This document shows, one piece after another, positions 31,879 through 43,854 of a stretch of DNA of 64,000 nucleotides. The stretch comes from Coniochaeta sp. PMI_546 (Eukaryota; Ascomycota; Sordariomycetes; Coniochaetales; Coniochaetaceae), in NCBI GenBank assembly GCA_021432605.1, contig MU271147.1, positions 1-64,000 of the forward strand, given 5' to 3'. The position numbers and the translations under genes were made by a program. Under the pieces are notes generated by a model that made no database searches, was not told where the DNA came from, and saw only the letters and a program-made list of their open reading frames with translations. The first letter of the stretch is position 1. Every line of letters starts with the position of its first letter.

Positions 31879-34362
31879 TCAGCGGGAGTCCTTCTGACGC
31901 GGGTCAAAGTCACGCAAAACCCATCCAGCTTGAGCAGCCGCAGGGTGGCCGACACTCATTTCTTGAAGCTGAAGCACAGCCTGGGTCAAACCACGCTCTT
32001 CTTCAGAGGTTGTGCTCGCGGTGGTAGCGGAGGTGCTCCCCGCGGTCGTGGCTGTGCTGGTCGTCCAAGTAGGCGACAACGAGCTTTGGCTGTCGATTCC
32101 TGACATGGATATGTCTCCGCCATCGTTGCTCGCACCTATTTCGTGCGGTGATTTCAGCTCCGTATTGACTGTAGCGGGGCTAGACCCTATAGCGGAAGCG
32201 GGTGAGGACGAGTTTTCTGTTGTCTCGTTGCTTTCGAGTACGATGCGCGTCAGGCCGGCTGCAAAGACAAAGTAGGGAACAAAGCATGGAGTCCGCCGGA
32301 GTGTGAACAAGTCAGCATAGCTCTGCGTCACATCAAGAATGGCTTGGACGGCTTCACTACAGACAGTCCGTGGCGAGATACCGGCCACATCCACCTCGAA
32401 ATTGACGAAAGGACGGAAAAGGGTGAGCAGACAGAAATGGAAGTAAATGCTAAGTGATGGTTTAGTCTAATCACATCCCACGAGACATACGGGACACATA
32501 TGTGATCTCTTACTGCGCGAATAGAGTGCAAGGGGATGAGTCACCCTGCTCTTTCATGAAATTTGTGATCGTCTCATAAGACTGAAGACACTTCCGATAG
32601 ACAGCTGGAAGGTGCTCGATCGTCCTTGGGCTGCCAACCCGGCCAGCCCGGAATAGAAAGGAGTAGACATATTCAGTTTGATCGAATATGAAGCTGCTTA
32701 ACATGTCTGCCGGCTTTGATTTTGGATCTCTGTGCATTTTACTCCGGAGCTCGCTCACTGAGTCTTTACTGTTAGCCTAGCCTGTCAAACATTGTCTAGA
32801 GTACGAGACTGACTGCGTTCATGAAGCTGGGTAGCTGCAGGTCCATTATCACGGGGAGCAAGATTCGATACCAGGGGCAAATCTGAGTAATAGTAATTAG
32901 AAGCCGGGGAAAGTTGGCCGGCGATAAGCCGTATGGCACTAGGTGAAGAAGTTAGACACGCTATACATCCGTGATATTGAGCAACATGCCAATCAACCGA
33001 GGAAGGGGTGACATACCGGGTGAGTGTCAAGATCCCCGCAAAGGTGATTGACCTTGCCACAAGGTGATTGGTGGACTGCCGGTGTGCTTCCAGATCTTCA
33101 AAGTCGAGAGCACACAGAAGACGAACAGCTTGAATACAGAGTTCTTGGGCCTCCAACTCCCGACCACAGGACATCTCTCGCACAGCAAGTAGAGCGAAGG
33201 TCTGTATGCTTGGGAAACTAGGCATTTGTGTCTCAACCACAAGAAGACCTTTGGCTTCACTGAAAAATTGCTCTCCAAGAAGGTGTGCATCGCCGGACGA
33301 AGTGGCCTGGCTGGGCTCCAGATAACGAGTTGCCACGCACGCGATAGCATTGACGAGGGCCGGAGAACAGAACTGCCGACCACCGTGGTAAAAGTCACGG
33401 AGAAATAGCTGCTCGGAAACCATGGTAAAAGGGGGAAATTCCCAAGAGAAGAACAGTTCGATTAAATGCTTCAGAAGGGCCCTGTCGGGTGTGACCTTCG
33501 TCCACACTCTGTTTCCCAGGACCAACAGACGTTCGGCGAGGCTAGTGTCGTCGAAGCTATGTCGGCGGCTAGCGCCAGGCTGCGTCGACAACGGGGGTTT
33601 TGCGATAGCAGCTGAATAAGCATGGGTTATCAGCCATTCTGGTAGCTCGACAATACCACCAGTTGGGGACGCCGTATGGTCGACCTTGAATTGCTTGATG
33701 ATGGCATTGACAGCGGGATCCGTGCCTTTGGGGCCTTTCGCACTCGAGGCCGTCGATTGTGATGCACTGTACGCTGAAGAAAAGGGCATCGGTGTTGATG
33801 GCTGCTCCTGCCGTATGCCCGCCATTTCTTGTCCATCGTCATCGTCGTCATCATCAGTTTTTTCGGCAATCAGACCCTGGGCTATAGACTCCACCGTCTC
33901 CCCAGAGCGTAGTCGCTGCACGATGCCTTCATGCTTATCGAGAAGCAGGGCATTCAGGACTGCCCTGGTGTTAAGTCTCTCGCTTCTGAGCGACTCGACC
34001 TCGGCCCGTAGATCGTCCTTGGTTATACTGGCTTTGGCCTTGTAGGTGCAGCGTTCATTGCGAGCGACACACCTGGAACAGGGAGATCTGCCATCGCACT
34101 GCATAGTGGATGAGAAAATGTCAGAGTCAGATAATTCTTCAGTGGCATGTTGATGGACGGCCTCAGTCAGACAGGAAAAGTGCCACGGTCAGGATGGAGG
34201 TTATCATGCCTTTGCTCTTTTCTTGCGACAACCGACGCAAGCATTTGTTGTCATGTGTCGCCTCGCGACGGCCCTGGTAAGGAAAGGTGGGCTACGGTCG
34301 GATGGTGTTGTGTTGGAGGTCGAGTCGGCAGGGAGCAGGGTCGGCCGCTTCAGATGGGACAT
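31879..34362 (-). CDS. Zn(II)2Cys6 transcription factor, NirA/NIT-4-like
   Basis: Five exons, 34362-34210, 34098-33017, 32938-32814, 32763-32514 and 32449-31879, keep frame and give about 726 residues. The zinc cluster is CVGCRKKRAK-CDGRSPCSRC, completed only when exons 1 and 2 join. A short coiled coil (DDLRAEVESLRSERLNTRA) and an acidic run of aspartates follow. The regulator domain includes WEFPPFTMVSEQLFLRDFY and, across exons 4 and 5, LFAHIYFHFCLLTLFRPFV and SPRTVCSEAVQAI with LRRTPCFVPYFV, as in NirA/NIT-4 family members. That family includes nitrate regulators and many of unknown role. Oddity: intron 1 (34209-34099) begins GC instead of GT and splits the zinc cluster. The intron at 33016-32939 is a multiple of three and could also be read through. 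The acceptor near 32764 is approximate. It flanks the biomass-degradation block and may regulate it. Confidence 0.85.
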
Positions 34363-35384
34363 GATGGTTGCTGGCGGCACCGCTATTAAGGACCGTGGAA
34401 GTCGAGAGATTAGAGGTGGACGGAGCTCGTACCTGCGCGGATGTGCGGCGTGTCGAACCCATCAGCACTTTGTGAGAGGATTCGAGACCGCGTGTGACAC
34501 CGCCCAGGACCTGTCACATAAGTCGATCCGAGTATCGTGCCCACTGGGAGTTCCAATTCACGCAGAATATAAGGTGGCAGGCGGGGGACAATACTAATAT
34601 CGTGAACATTTGAGCCGCGTATCCATGCAGCCAAATGCCATCAGGAAACCGGCTGACTTTCCTCGGAACACGATTGGGCATGGACGGATGCAGCGCAGCA
34701 GGTCATCGCACGCTCACGTCGACGGCGTGGACGGTCAAGACGGATGACGAGTATAGGATGGGAAGTCGACAGCAGATGGCCTGATGGTAGGGTGGGAAAA
34801 AAAAAGCAATCGATGCATATGAATGGCCGTGCAGAAGCAGCAGATTAGGGGACCTTGCGAGCTTCGACCCTTGACCCGCCGTGTCGGACCTTGCGGATCT
34901 CTGCTCAGGATCGCCTGCAATGGGGATCGGTAAATCCCCTCATGAAATGAGTGCGCCCAATGGTCGCCGATAGGCCATGGGCCATGGCATTCCAGGTTGG
35001 AAAACATGGAATCCCGTCCTTCTCGCCGGCTTGCTAAGCGCGTCCCCACTCTGACGTAATTGAATCACTTCACTATCATCCCGGAGCAAATACTCCGGAA
35101 GAATTGTCTCTCCCTTCAGCTTTGGGTACCGGCAACGTGTATGTGCTCTACGCAACAGCAAGAGTGTTCGGTGAGGTATGTAGCACTGTGATAAACAACA
35201 TGCCAGAGTAACGTACACAGCCCACACTATTCTGATTATATGTGTAGACTCAAGCATGTGTATTAGATGCCACCACTTGACCATTACTGATTCAAAAATT
35301 CCATCCTAGGTATAATCAGGTTATCTCTACACTATGAGTACAAGTTCCTAGATCGTATGACGGCTTAACTATGATCCGCCAACC
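34363..35384. other. Intergenic region upstream of the regulator
   Basis: No coding region was recognised. It contains the promoter of the NirA-like regulator, and the tRNA begins at its right end. Confidence 0.5.
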
Positions 35385-35476
35385 GCCCGGGTAGCTCAGT
35401 TGGCTAGAGCGTGGGACTTTTACGACTCTTCAAGTCCGACATCCCAATGTCGAGGGTTCGAGCCCCTCTTCGGGCG
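35385..35476 (+). tRNA. tRNA-Lys (UUU) with an 18-base intron
   Basis: The cloverleaf folds fully. The acceptor stem is GCCCGGG with TTCGGGC (two G-U pairs), and the D-stem GCTC/GAGC. The anticodon stem is TGGGA/TCCCA, the variable loop ATGTC, the T-stem GAGGG/CCCTC with loop TTCGAGC, and the discriminator is G. The anticodon is TTT at 35419-35421. The intron, 35423-35440, lies one base 3' of the anticodon, the standard eukaryotic position. The internal promoter boxes A (TAGCTCAGTTGG) and B (GGTTCGAGCCC) are intact. Confidence 0.9.
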
Positions 35477-35796
35477 AGCGTCATTTTTGCCGGGCCTGGT
35501 AAAATAGTACTTGTCTTGACAGTCCTGCTGTATGTACACATAGGGTGTCTGGTGATCAGCAAGTTGCTGTTTGTTGCTCATCGACGGTCCTGACTTCTGC
35601 AGAGCATAGGTTGGATTTGTCACTCGTGGCGCTGTTCCAGGATGGTCCGTGCCCTCCTCTAGTTCTAGTGGATTTATCACCTGCCTGGGAATTTCAAGAC
35701 ACTCAAAGCGACAACCCCAACATCCCGTCACAACTTCTACTCTTCTTGTCGTCCCATCTCACCGTCAACAGGATAGGATTTCTGAGTTGTGTCGAG

Positions 35797-36939
35797 ATGC
35801 CTCCGCAGATAAAGCAAGATCTCAACCGGTCTGGGTGGGAAAGCACCGACTTTCCATCCGTGTGCGAGAACTGCCTCCCCGCGAATCCCTACGTCAAGAT
35901 GCTCAAGGAAGACTTTGGCGCCGAATGCAAGCTCTGTACCCGCCCTTTCACCGTTTTCCAGTGGGCTGCTGACCGCGCTCATGGCCGACGCAAGCGAACC
36001 AACATCTGTCTGACCTGCGCCCGTCTGAAGAACGCCTGCCAGTGCTGCATCATGGACCTGCAGTTCGGCCTACCCATCGTCATCCGCGACAAGGCCCTCG
36101 AGCTCGTGGCACCGGGACCCAGCAGTGACATCAACCGCGAGTACTTCGCGCAAAATAACGAGCGCGCAATCGAGGAAGGAAGGGCAGGCATAGAGGAATA
36201 CGACAAGGCGGACGACAAGGCACGTGAACTGTTGAGGCGCTTGGCTCAGAGCAAGCCGTATTTCAGGAAAGGCAGGGCTGTCGATGAGGATGGAAATGCG
36301 ACATCAGAGTCTGCTGGTGGTGGTAGCAGTGGAGGTGCGGCCAACGGCGGACCTGGACCGATCCGATCGCGAGATTCGAGACCATCAGCAAGCAGCGCAA
36401 GACCCGGCGGGCAACGACCGGGACGGAAAGCGCCCTTCCCAACCGGTATCAGCCAACCGCCGACTCCTAAAGACTGGCTTCCGCCCGCGGACCAGAATAT
36501 CATGTCCCTGTTTGTGACAGGCATAGAGGACGATCTGCCCGAGTTCAAGATCCGCGATTTCTTCAAAGCGTTCGGCAAGATCAAGTCTCTCGTCGTCTCC
36601 CACATGTCGCACTGCGCTTTCGTCAACTATGAGACGCGCGAAGCGGCGGAGAGGGCGGCGGAGGAATGCAAGGGTCGTGCCGTGATCGCTGGGTGTCCTC
36701 TACGCATACGATGGGGACAGCCAAAGGCAATCGGTACAATGAACAAGGAAGAGCGTCTTGAGATGATACGAGATGGCAGGTCCGCGTTCGCGCGTCCGAA
36801 AAACGCAGCTGGCAGCCAGAAGGCGATTGAGGGCAGTGGTCAAGCGCCCGCCCAGCAGAAGGATGACTTAGTCGACATTGCGATTGCCCCACCGCCCGGC
36901 GCTACAGAGGTTCAATACGAGAGTTTAGCTGGAAACTGA
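35797..36939 (+). CDS. SLT11: Pre-mRNA-splicing factor Slt11/Ecm2 (RBM22 family)
   Basis: An intronless frame from the ATG at 35797 encodes 380 residues. The N-terminal zinc-binding region has paired cysteines (CENCLPANPYVKM, CKLCTRPFTVFQW, ICLTCARLKNACQCC), the hallmark of the Ecm2/Cwf5/RBM22 family. After a low-complexity Gly/Ser/Pro linker comes one RRM (SLFVTGIEDDLPEFKIRDFF, HCAFVNYETREAAERAAEE, LRIRWGQPK). The protein is part of the Prp19-related complex at the spliceosome core and contacts U6 and the pre-mRNA near the active site. Upstream in-frame codons exist without an ATG, so 35797 is the best start. This is a conserved single-copy gene and marks the shift from accessory to core sequence, about 35 kb from the telomere. 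Confidence 0.93.
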   Translation: MPPQIKQDLNRSGWESTDFPSVCENCLPANPYVKMLKEDFGAECKLCTRPFTVFQWAADRAHGRRKRTNICLTCARLKNACQCCIMDLQFGLPIVIRDKALELVAPGPSSDINREYFAQNNERAIEEGRAGIEEYDKADDKARELLRRLAQSKPYFRKGRAVDEDGNATSESAGGGSSGGAANGGPGPIRSRDSRPSASSARPGGQRPGRKAPFPTGISQPPTPKDWLPPADQNIMSLFVTGIEDDLPEFKIRDFFKAFGKIKSLVVSHMSHCAFVNYETREAAERAAEECKGRAVIAGCPLRIRWGQPKAIGTMNKEERLEMIRDGRSAFARPKNAAGSQKAIEGSGQAPAQQKDDLVDIAIAPPPGATEVQYESLAGN

Positions 36940-37522
36940 GCAGGGTCGATGGGCGTATCACGATTGCATCTATGGCGTTAGGCGTTGGTCACAAGAATAC
37001 TGGTCGTTGGGCAGGACGAGGCGTATGGTTCACATAAAGTTTATCATGGTTTCCGCCTTCAGGCATAGCATGGTATTAGGAAAATCCGCCTACGTAAACG
37101 GCGCCCGCTGATAAGGATGGGACAGAAAGACATGGCTCCCATTATGGGAGTACTTGCTAACAACGTGATAATTTACCCGTGCAAGCATCAGCCCAAGTGT
37201 GTCAAGCCGTTCCTTTTGGCAGCAGTCGTGGGTATCAATGATTGTTTTGTTTTACAGATACAGTACATATTGCTGCAACCAATCCAGGTAGCTCGAGTTG
37301 GCGCTCTTCCACTATACTCTTCCGATGCGCAGACGACCAGCGGAGTGGTATAGATATCAGCATCGGTGGATGCATAGGCGCTCCGCGGTCGCGGTCAGTG
37401 ACCCATGGCCTCGAACGCACGGCATGCTATATGATGCCACCTGCTTGTTGTGAGGTCCCTCTCATGACTGCATTTCAGAGGAAGAGGAAGAATCCGTCAT
37501 ATTCAGCGGGGATGCCTCAAGG
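36940..37522. other. Converging 3' regions of Slt11 and Mzm1
   Basis: No gene was recognised. The region holds the 3' untranslated parts of the two converging genes. Confidence 0.5.
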
Positions 37523-37995
37523 TCACCTGTCACTGCAACACTTTCCTCCCTCGATCTTGACCGTCTTTCCCCCTATCTTGATCGTGTCGTTGTCGCCTCG
37601 CTCTATCTCGTCATGTATCCGTAGCTCTAATATCGAATGTTAACTTCTGGCGATACACTAGCTGTCTAGCATGGAAGGCAAAAACTGACTGTACACATCC
37701 CCTTCCTTCTGCCCTTGCACCACGTTCGACCTCAGGAAGCTGGCAACTTCCTGGGCGTGTTGGACAGCAGCTTGCACTGCCGGGTCCGAGGCTGGTAGTG
37801 ATCTCATGTCTCGAAAACCTTGCTGTATCTGCTCTCTTGCAGCAGTCAGGACGCGGGTGTCGCCTAAAAGCCAGTGGTTAGCCTCTCGCATGGGACTCCG
37901 TCAAGCCTCTGAAGAAGTGGCCTTGAGAAGTGGCGCATACCATCAAAGGCGATCCTCGCGGCGCGGAGAAGGTTTCGATACGCTACGAGCGCCAT
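37523..37995 (-). CDS. MZM1: Mitochondrial LYR-motif protein Mzm1 (complex III assembly)
   Basis: Three exons, 37995-37941, 37863-37690 and 37626-37523, encode about 110 residues. Exon 1 is [19 protein letters not shown], with the LYR-type motif (YRNLLRAAR). Exon 2 gives [18 protein letters not shown] and [19 protein letters not shown]. Exon 3, joined through a GTCAGT donor and TTAG acceptor, gives [19 protein letters not shown], the conserved end of the family. Reading on past exon 2 without splicing stops within ten codons, so the third exon is needed. In yeast Mzm1 is a matrix chaperone for the Rieske protein Rip1 during cytochrome bc1 assembly. The boundary at 37690 may be off by one base. 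Confidence 0.88.
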
Positions 37996-38389
37996 CGGAC
38001 AGGCTTATGGCGGCGGTTGAGGTCCTAGTAACGGTGTTGGTGGTGTCCAGGGTGTGTGTGTATGAAAAATGCATATACCTTATGCAGTACGCAGTCGGAG
38101 CTTCGCAACCTCAGATGCTTGCCATGTCCAAAGTCAATTGCGTGTTTGGCAGCTGGTGCCGGTGGGATCCGCATCGATTGGACACAGCCCGAATCAGAGA
38201 GAGACAAGACGGCCCCACAAGCAGATGTTGAGCTAAAAAATTACTGCGTACCGGCGGAACTACCTTACGGACGGACGACAGGGACCAGCCCCACCAAAAA
38301 CTCGACATTGACTTTTCTGCTTTCATCCGGTTTTCTTCGTCCAGGAACAACAATCGCGATTATACTAAAGCGAGGTCTGCATACCAATC

Positions 38390-39816
38390 ATGACTACCGC
38401 GACCGTGGTTCCCCGAGCTCTGCCCTCGCTCCCCGAGGGCTGGGCGGCTGAGAAAGACTTCAAGCCCATCGGCAAGCTCAGCGCTGCTACGCAGAGGGCC
38501 ATTGAGCCCGTTGGACCTCACTTCCTCGCCCACGCTCGCCGAGCCCGTCACAAGCGCACATTCTCTGAGGATGACCGCATACAAGCCCAAGAGCGTGCCA
38601 AGAACGTCGAGGAAGACGAAGACAGCGACATCAGCGAGCCCGAGGATCCTATGATGCTCCAACGCGAAGCCAAGGACTGGAAGGTAAGACAACACTTGTG
38701 GTCTCGTGGTAATACCATGATGGTTTGCCGGAAACGAACGCTAACACCACTGCTTTCTCTCAGAGCCAAGATCATTACCAGGTCCTCGGCCTCTCAAAAT
38801 ACCGCTACAAGGCTACCGAGGATCAGATCAAGAAAGCCCATCGCAAGAAGGTTCTCAAGCATCATCCCGACAAGAAGGCGGCTGCCGGCCGTACAGACGA
38901 TGACAACTTCTTCAAGTGCATCCAGAAAGCTACCGAGGTTCTCCTCGACCCCGTCAAGCGCCGCCAGTTTGACTCGATCGACGAGAAGGCCGAAGTCGAG
39001 CCTCCCACTAAGAAGGAGCTTGCGGCCAAAGGTGGCAAGAACTTCTACAAGCTCTGGGGTAACGTGTTCCGTGCCGAGTCTCGGTTCAGCAAGATACACC
39101 CAGTCCCCCAGTTTGGCGACGAGAATTCGACAAAGGAAGAGGTCGAGGCATTCTACAACTTCTGGTACAACTTCGATAGCTGGCGTTCGTTCGAGTACTT
39201 GGATGAGGACGTGCCCGATGACAATGAGAACCGTGACCAGAAGCGACACATGGAGCGCAAGAACGCCAATGCCCGCAAGAAGAAGAAGGCCGAGGACAAC
39301 GCTCGTCTTAGGAAGATTCTAGACGACTGCTCTGCTGGCGACGAGCGTATCAAGAAGTTCCGCCAGGAGGCCAACGCCGCCAAGAACAAGAAGCGCCTCG
39401 AAAAGGAGGCTGCCGAGAAGAAGGCTCTCGAGGAGGCCCGCGCCAAGAAGGAGGCCGAGGAGAAGGCAGCCAAGGAGGCCGAGGAGAAGGCCAAGCTCGA
39501 CCGTGAGGCCAACAAGAAGGCCAAGGAGGCGGCCAAGAACGCCGTCAAGAAGAACAAGCGTGTTCTCAAGGGCTCGGTCAAGGATGCAAACTACTTCGCC
39601 TCTGGCGACGCCTCGCCAGCCACTATTGATGGCGTGCTGAACGACGTCGAGCTGGTCCAGTCCAAGATCGATCCTGACGAGATCGCTGCCCTGGCCGGCA
39701 AGCTCAGCGGCCTCAAGGTCGCCGACGAGATCAAGGCTGTCTGGTCTGAAGAAGTCAAGCGTCTCGTTGCGGCCGGCAAGCTGAAGGACGGAGATGTGAA
39801 AACTCTCACTGCTTAA
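38390..39816 (+). CDS. ZUO1: Zuotin, ribosome-associated J-domain protein
   Basis: Two exons, 38390-38683 and 38764-39816, are joined by an 80-base GTAAGA...CAG intron, giving 448 residues. The J-domain is split right at its start (SQDHYQVLGLSKYRYKATED) and has the HPD motif in LKHHPDKKAAAG. The zuotin homology region follows (KNFYKLWGNVFRAESRFSK, YNFWYNFDSWRSFEYLDED), then a long charged Lys/Ala/Glu helix that binds the ribosome near the tunnel exit. A C-terminal helical bundle ends in LKDGDVKTLTA. With Ssz1 it forms the ribosome-associated complex that stimulates Ssb Hsp70 on nascent chains. Length and order match fungal zuotins, which lack the SANT domains of animal MPP11. Confidence 0.95.
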
Positions 39817-42332
39817 GTGGTTTATCGATGAGGAACGGTACCTCGTTTTTGCGTAGGTATCGCTAGATAGATCGTACATTTTCACCAGCGCAGCGTGCCG
39901 CTATCCGTTATAGCTTTCGATACACGAACACGTCAGGAAGGCAGGAGAAGGGTGTTGTATGTAGCGAGTTTTCGGTAGATAATAGAGGTTCCCGTGGAAC
40001 ATATTCTTAAGAGAAAAGTTCTTGCGCACTTTCGTATTTTCTCTGTCTTCTGACTTAGCGTGCTCAAGCATTCATTTGGGTCACTAAGCTTGGTATCGCC
40101 CCATCCAATGCCTCAAGTATCATGACCAGAATGTTGATCTCGCCATATCAGAAGATGAGCTGGCTTTCAAACAGTCTCTCTATACGATCGGGTCTGGTGC
40201 ATTGCTTCCGAGTGCAAGTCTTCGTGCTCATGGCAGATGCTGACATGCCTCTATACAGGGGCATCGATGCTCCTCGCATCACGGCGATCAGAGTCGGAGC
40301 ATCGCAGCGGTATGCAGTGGCAGTCCAGCCTCTCGTCCTCCCAACATCGGAGAACTTGTATCGTGTGGCGGCGGATTGACCAACGATGAGACATAACTTG
40401 CCTTTTGCATGCCATAGCAACGCAGTTATCGACAGAGTTGTTGAACGAACAGAACTCATCCATCATGCCATTCGACAAAAAAATACCCTCAATGTACAAC
40501 GGAATACTCAGTCTAATTGCAGTTGCGAGGTCAGCAGTAGTATTCCAAGCCCGCCACAGCTCTGCTCAGCCTTGACTTCACCACAATACAAAACCTACAT
40601 ATGATTGAGGACGTTCGGAAGCTTAGGGCGGATCGATGTCGATATGGCGGAGAGTTTGGTGTGAAAGGAACCGAGGAGAGTTTTCCATATTTGATTGGCA
40701 ACCATCACACCAGCCCTTGTGACCAGGCAAGCTAGATTGAAGCCGCGTCATTAGACACCTGCCAACACGGTGCTGGTTGTAGCATTTTATTGGCCACGAT
40801 CTAGTGGCTGTTGCTTGCCATAATCGTTTCGCGGCAGCCGAAGACAATGCAGTCATCGTCGTCTACCCAGGGTGTGGTCACCACCAAGTTCAACCCTGAA
40901 ACGAACGCTGAAATTATCTAAATCTCAGCCCTTGATCTCTGCTCTGCGAGAAGTTATCATAGCATTCGGCTCTTGGGGAGTGTCATATTGTTGATGGTCG
41001 ATGGATGCTGTTCCTCAATTCTGATCAGGAACCTCCAAGTGAGACCCTACTTAATTACACCTTACACATCGTCACCACTCACAACTGTGGTATGATTCTA
41101 CCATGCCTCCAGCGAAAACCAACCCTTCCAGAATTCGGGGCGGTGACTGTCCCAAGACAGAAGGTGACATTACGTACAAGATTGACTTGATTCGTCGTGG
41201 CCTTCATGTCCGCAATAAAGTCAACTTGGTCTTAGCCGGTGACTGTTTATATACAACGCGTAACCATTCAGACTCCCGACAGCGGCACTTGGAATCAGAT
41301 CGAGGCGTCTTAAAGAGTTCAGCCGGGAAGCCAAGACGTTTGCCGAGTGCTGGCTGACCCCGTAAGGCGAACAACCGACCAGGGGGTTGCTGTACGACAA
41401 AAGCAGACGAGGGTGAGCCAAGGGGCTGGGAAAGGTTGGTCTGCTTAGGACCGGGAACCGAAGTTAAAAACAGCTCCTATGCAGAGTGGCTCCTATGCAT
41501 AGCTCAGCATTGCCTATAGTAGCGGTATTGCTAGCGAGGATGGACAGGTGACAGGGTGGACAAGTATGGTGCCATACCTCGCGTAACATTAAGGTTGTTT
41601 TAGTTGGTGTTATGGGCTTTACCCCAGATTACCCCAGAATATCCCGAGTGAGTCTGGGTGAAGGGATATATTAACCGCAGTTCGTCATTGAACATCCGGA
41701 CCACTCAACCAAGGTGCGTGTAATACTAGTCAACCGCCAGGACCCTCGCTTCTAAACTTCCTTGCTTCTTCCGATACTCCATCCGTTGCGGCCGCTTCAT
41801 GTTTATAAGGGTCTCACTTTAGCACAGTACTATAGCGGCGACCCAGTGTCACACACCGTCAAAGTCGGTCACTCAATCAGAATCCTCACATTTCTCATCT
41901 TACCAACAACCCCTGCAAGCCAGCGGGCCCTGGTTTGCTATGAAATTTGCCGGGGCCGATCTCGTCCTCATCATAATGGGATGCAATATTGTTCAACACA
42001 GAGGCCACTTTCGGTGAGTCTTGGCAAACATATGTAACGGCGCTGCTGACCATAGAAGGCCGGAATTCGATGCCGGAACACGCGTCCGGGAAAAGAATGA
42101 CAGAATTTTCATTGCTCATTGCATCTAAGAAGCCGCCCATGGATTAAGAGATCTAGGACGTAGCATGAGAGGTATAGACTTCACTTCACCTATAACAAAG
42201 TCCCGTCCTCAGCGACTGAGTCAAGTAGTTTCAGCTTGAAGGCGATGATTGACAGGACCCCTACATAGTGTTGAGGTACTCAACTCATTTCAGCTATACC
42301 TAGCCAGCTCGACGTCCACCTGGGTTATCACC
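39817..42332. other. Intergenic region between zuotin and tyrosinase, 2.5 kb
   Basis: No frame with a recognisable domain was found. Frames near 40122, 41103 and 41762 are short and unremarkable. This begins the second accessory stretch of the window. Confidence 0.5.
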
Positions 42333-43854
42333 ATGGCTCGAGGAAGCCTAGCTTCTATTGCGCTTCTCGCAGTGCCTTGGTTGTTGCTGTCCCTGGTCGG
42401 TCTCGCCTCTGGTGATGCTGTTCTTGACCTCCAGAACAAGGGGCGGCCCAATCTCGATGCCCAGTTGGCTAAGTCCAAGACATGCACCAAGGACAAGTTA
42501 GCCGTACGGAGAGAATGGTAAGATCATGCCAGAAGAACCTTAGAGACAAGTCTCGCGTGTCTCCCCAGGAGTGTCAACAGCTCAATGGCACAATTTGACA
42601 CAGAGGGATGCAATATATTAACAAAGCTGTGCTTCAACCTGACAGGGGCGATCTGTCCGCCACGGATCGAAAGGCATACATCGCCGCCATGCTCTGCCTC
42701 ATGTCGGCCCCGTCAAAGCTGGACAAGACCAAGTTTCCCGGAGCAAAGTCTCGCTACGATGACTTTGTCGTTGTCCATATGAACCAGACTCTTAACATCC
42801 ACGGCACGGTAAGTCTCGCGGCCCGCCGTCCTCCACAGAGAATGAAAACATGCTGACCTCTTACAGGGAAGCTTCCTCTCATGGCACCGGTACTACACCT
42901 GGGCGTTTGAGCAGACTCTCCGCAACGAGTGCAAGTACAATGGGACTCAGCCGGTGCGACCTCCCCTTTCTCCTCCCTCTCCGGCGGTGCTCGCCTCCCA
43001 TACTAACACCAGAATGACATACAGTACTGGGATTGGGGGCGTACTGCGGCAAATCCCGCCCAAAGCGCACTTTTTGACGGCTCAGACACAAGTCTGAGCG
43101 GCAACGGCGAGAAGATATCGCATAGGAGCAACGGGATCGTGCTTGGTGACGGCGGAGGGTGTGTGCAAACCGGGCCCTTCAAGAAGTACGGACTACTTCC
43201 ATTCAAGACGTCATTATAACGCAAACCGGTAGCTGACCGTCGTAATCTAGCATGACCGTCCACCTCGGCCCGGTCTCTCCGGCTGTAGACCCGGCCCCAC
43301 CACGCAACCCCAGACAAGATGGCTATGGGGACAACCCGCGCTGCCTGCGCCGCGACATCTCCAACGTGCTCTCGTCGCGCTACACCCGTACCCAGGATAT
43401 TGTCAACCTCATCACCTCGAGCAAAGACATCGGCTCCTTCCAGACGACGTTACAGGTTGCTGGCTCTGCGCAGACCGGGATTGGACTTCATGCTGGTGGC
43501 CACTATACGATCGCCGGTGACCCGGGTGGTAATTGCTACGACTCTTATTGCAATCTTCTGGATGAGTACTCACTGTGAACAGGCGACTTCTACACCAGCC
43601 CCAACGACCCGGCCTTTTGGGTGCACCACGCCATGATCGACCGGACCTGGACCATCTGGCAGACGCAGGACCTGCCGAACCGCATGGCCGTCATCGCGGG
43701 CGGCACGAGCATGATGGGCTTCGGCAAGGCGCAGAGCCTCGACGATATTGTTGACCTCGGTGTCGTAGGGAAGCCGTACCCGATCCGCCAATTAACATCG
43801 GTCGTAGGCGACAGCAACGACTACGGCCCAGGATTTTGTTATATGTATGAATGA
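42333..43854 (+). CDS. Secreted tyrosinase (type-3 copper enzyme)
   Basis: Six exons keep frame: 42333-42517, 42646-42808, 42867-42953, 43025-43185, 43251-43528 and 43583-43854, giving about 381 residues. A signal peptide (ASIALLAVPWLLLSLVGLASG) leads. The copper A site is FVVVHMNQTLNIHG with SFLSWHRYYTWAFEQ (three histidines). The copper B site is GIGLHAGGHYTIAG with PNDPAFWVHHAMIDRTW (three histidines). An NGTQPYWDW block, partly formed by splicing, is also typical. The enzyme is a short fungal tyrosinase without the long C-terminal shielding domain, acting on phenols (o-hydroxylation and/or diphenol oxidation to quinones), probably outside the cell. The first intron (128 bases) is longer than the rest and could hide a small exon. 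The last exon ends with a Tyr/Cys-rich GPGFCYMYE. Confidence 0.88.

Noticed and set aside
39319-39885. Leucine-rich minus-strand frame opposite zuotin
   Set aside because: It is the complement of the Lys/Ala/Glu-rich charged helix of zuotin (AAG and GAG codons read backwards give Leu), not a membrane protein.
42518-42645. A small extra exon inside the first tyrosinase intron (starting near 42570)
   Set aside because: Joining 42517 directly to 42646 restores the conserved reading REW-GDLSATDRKAY without it, so the extra exon is not needed.
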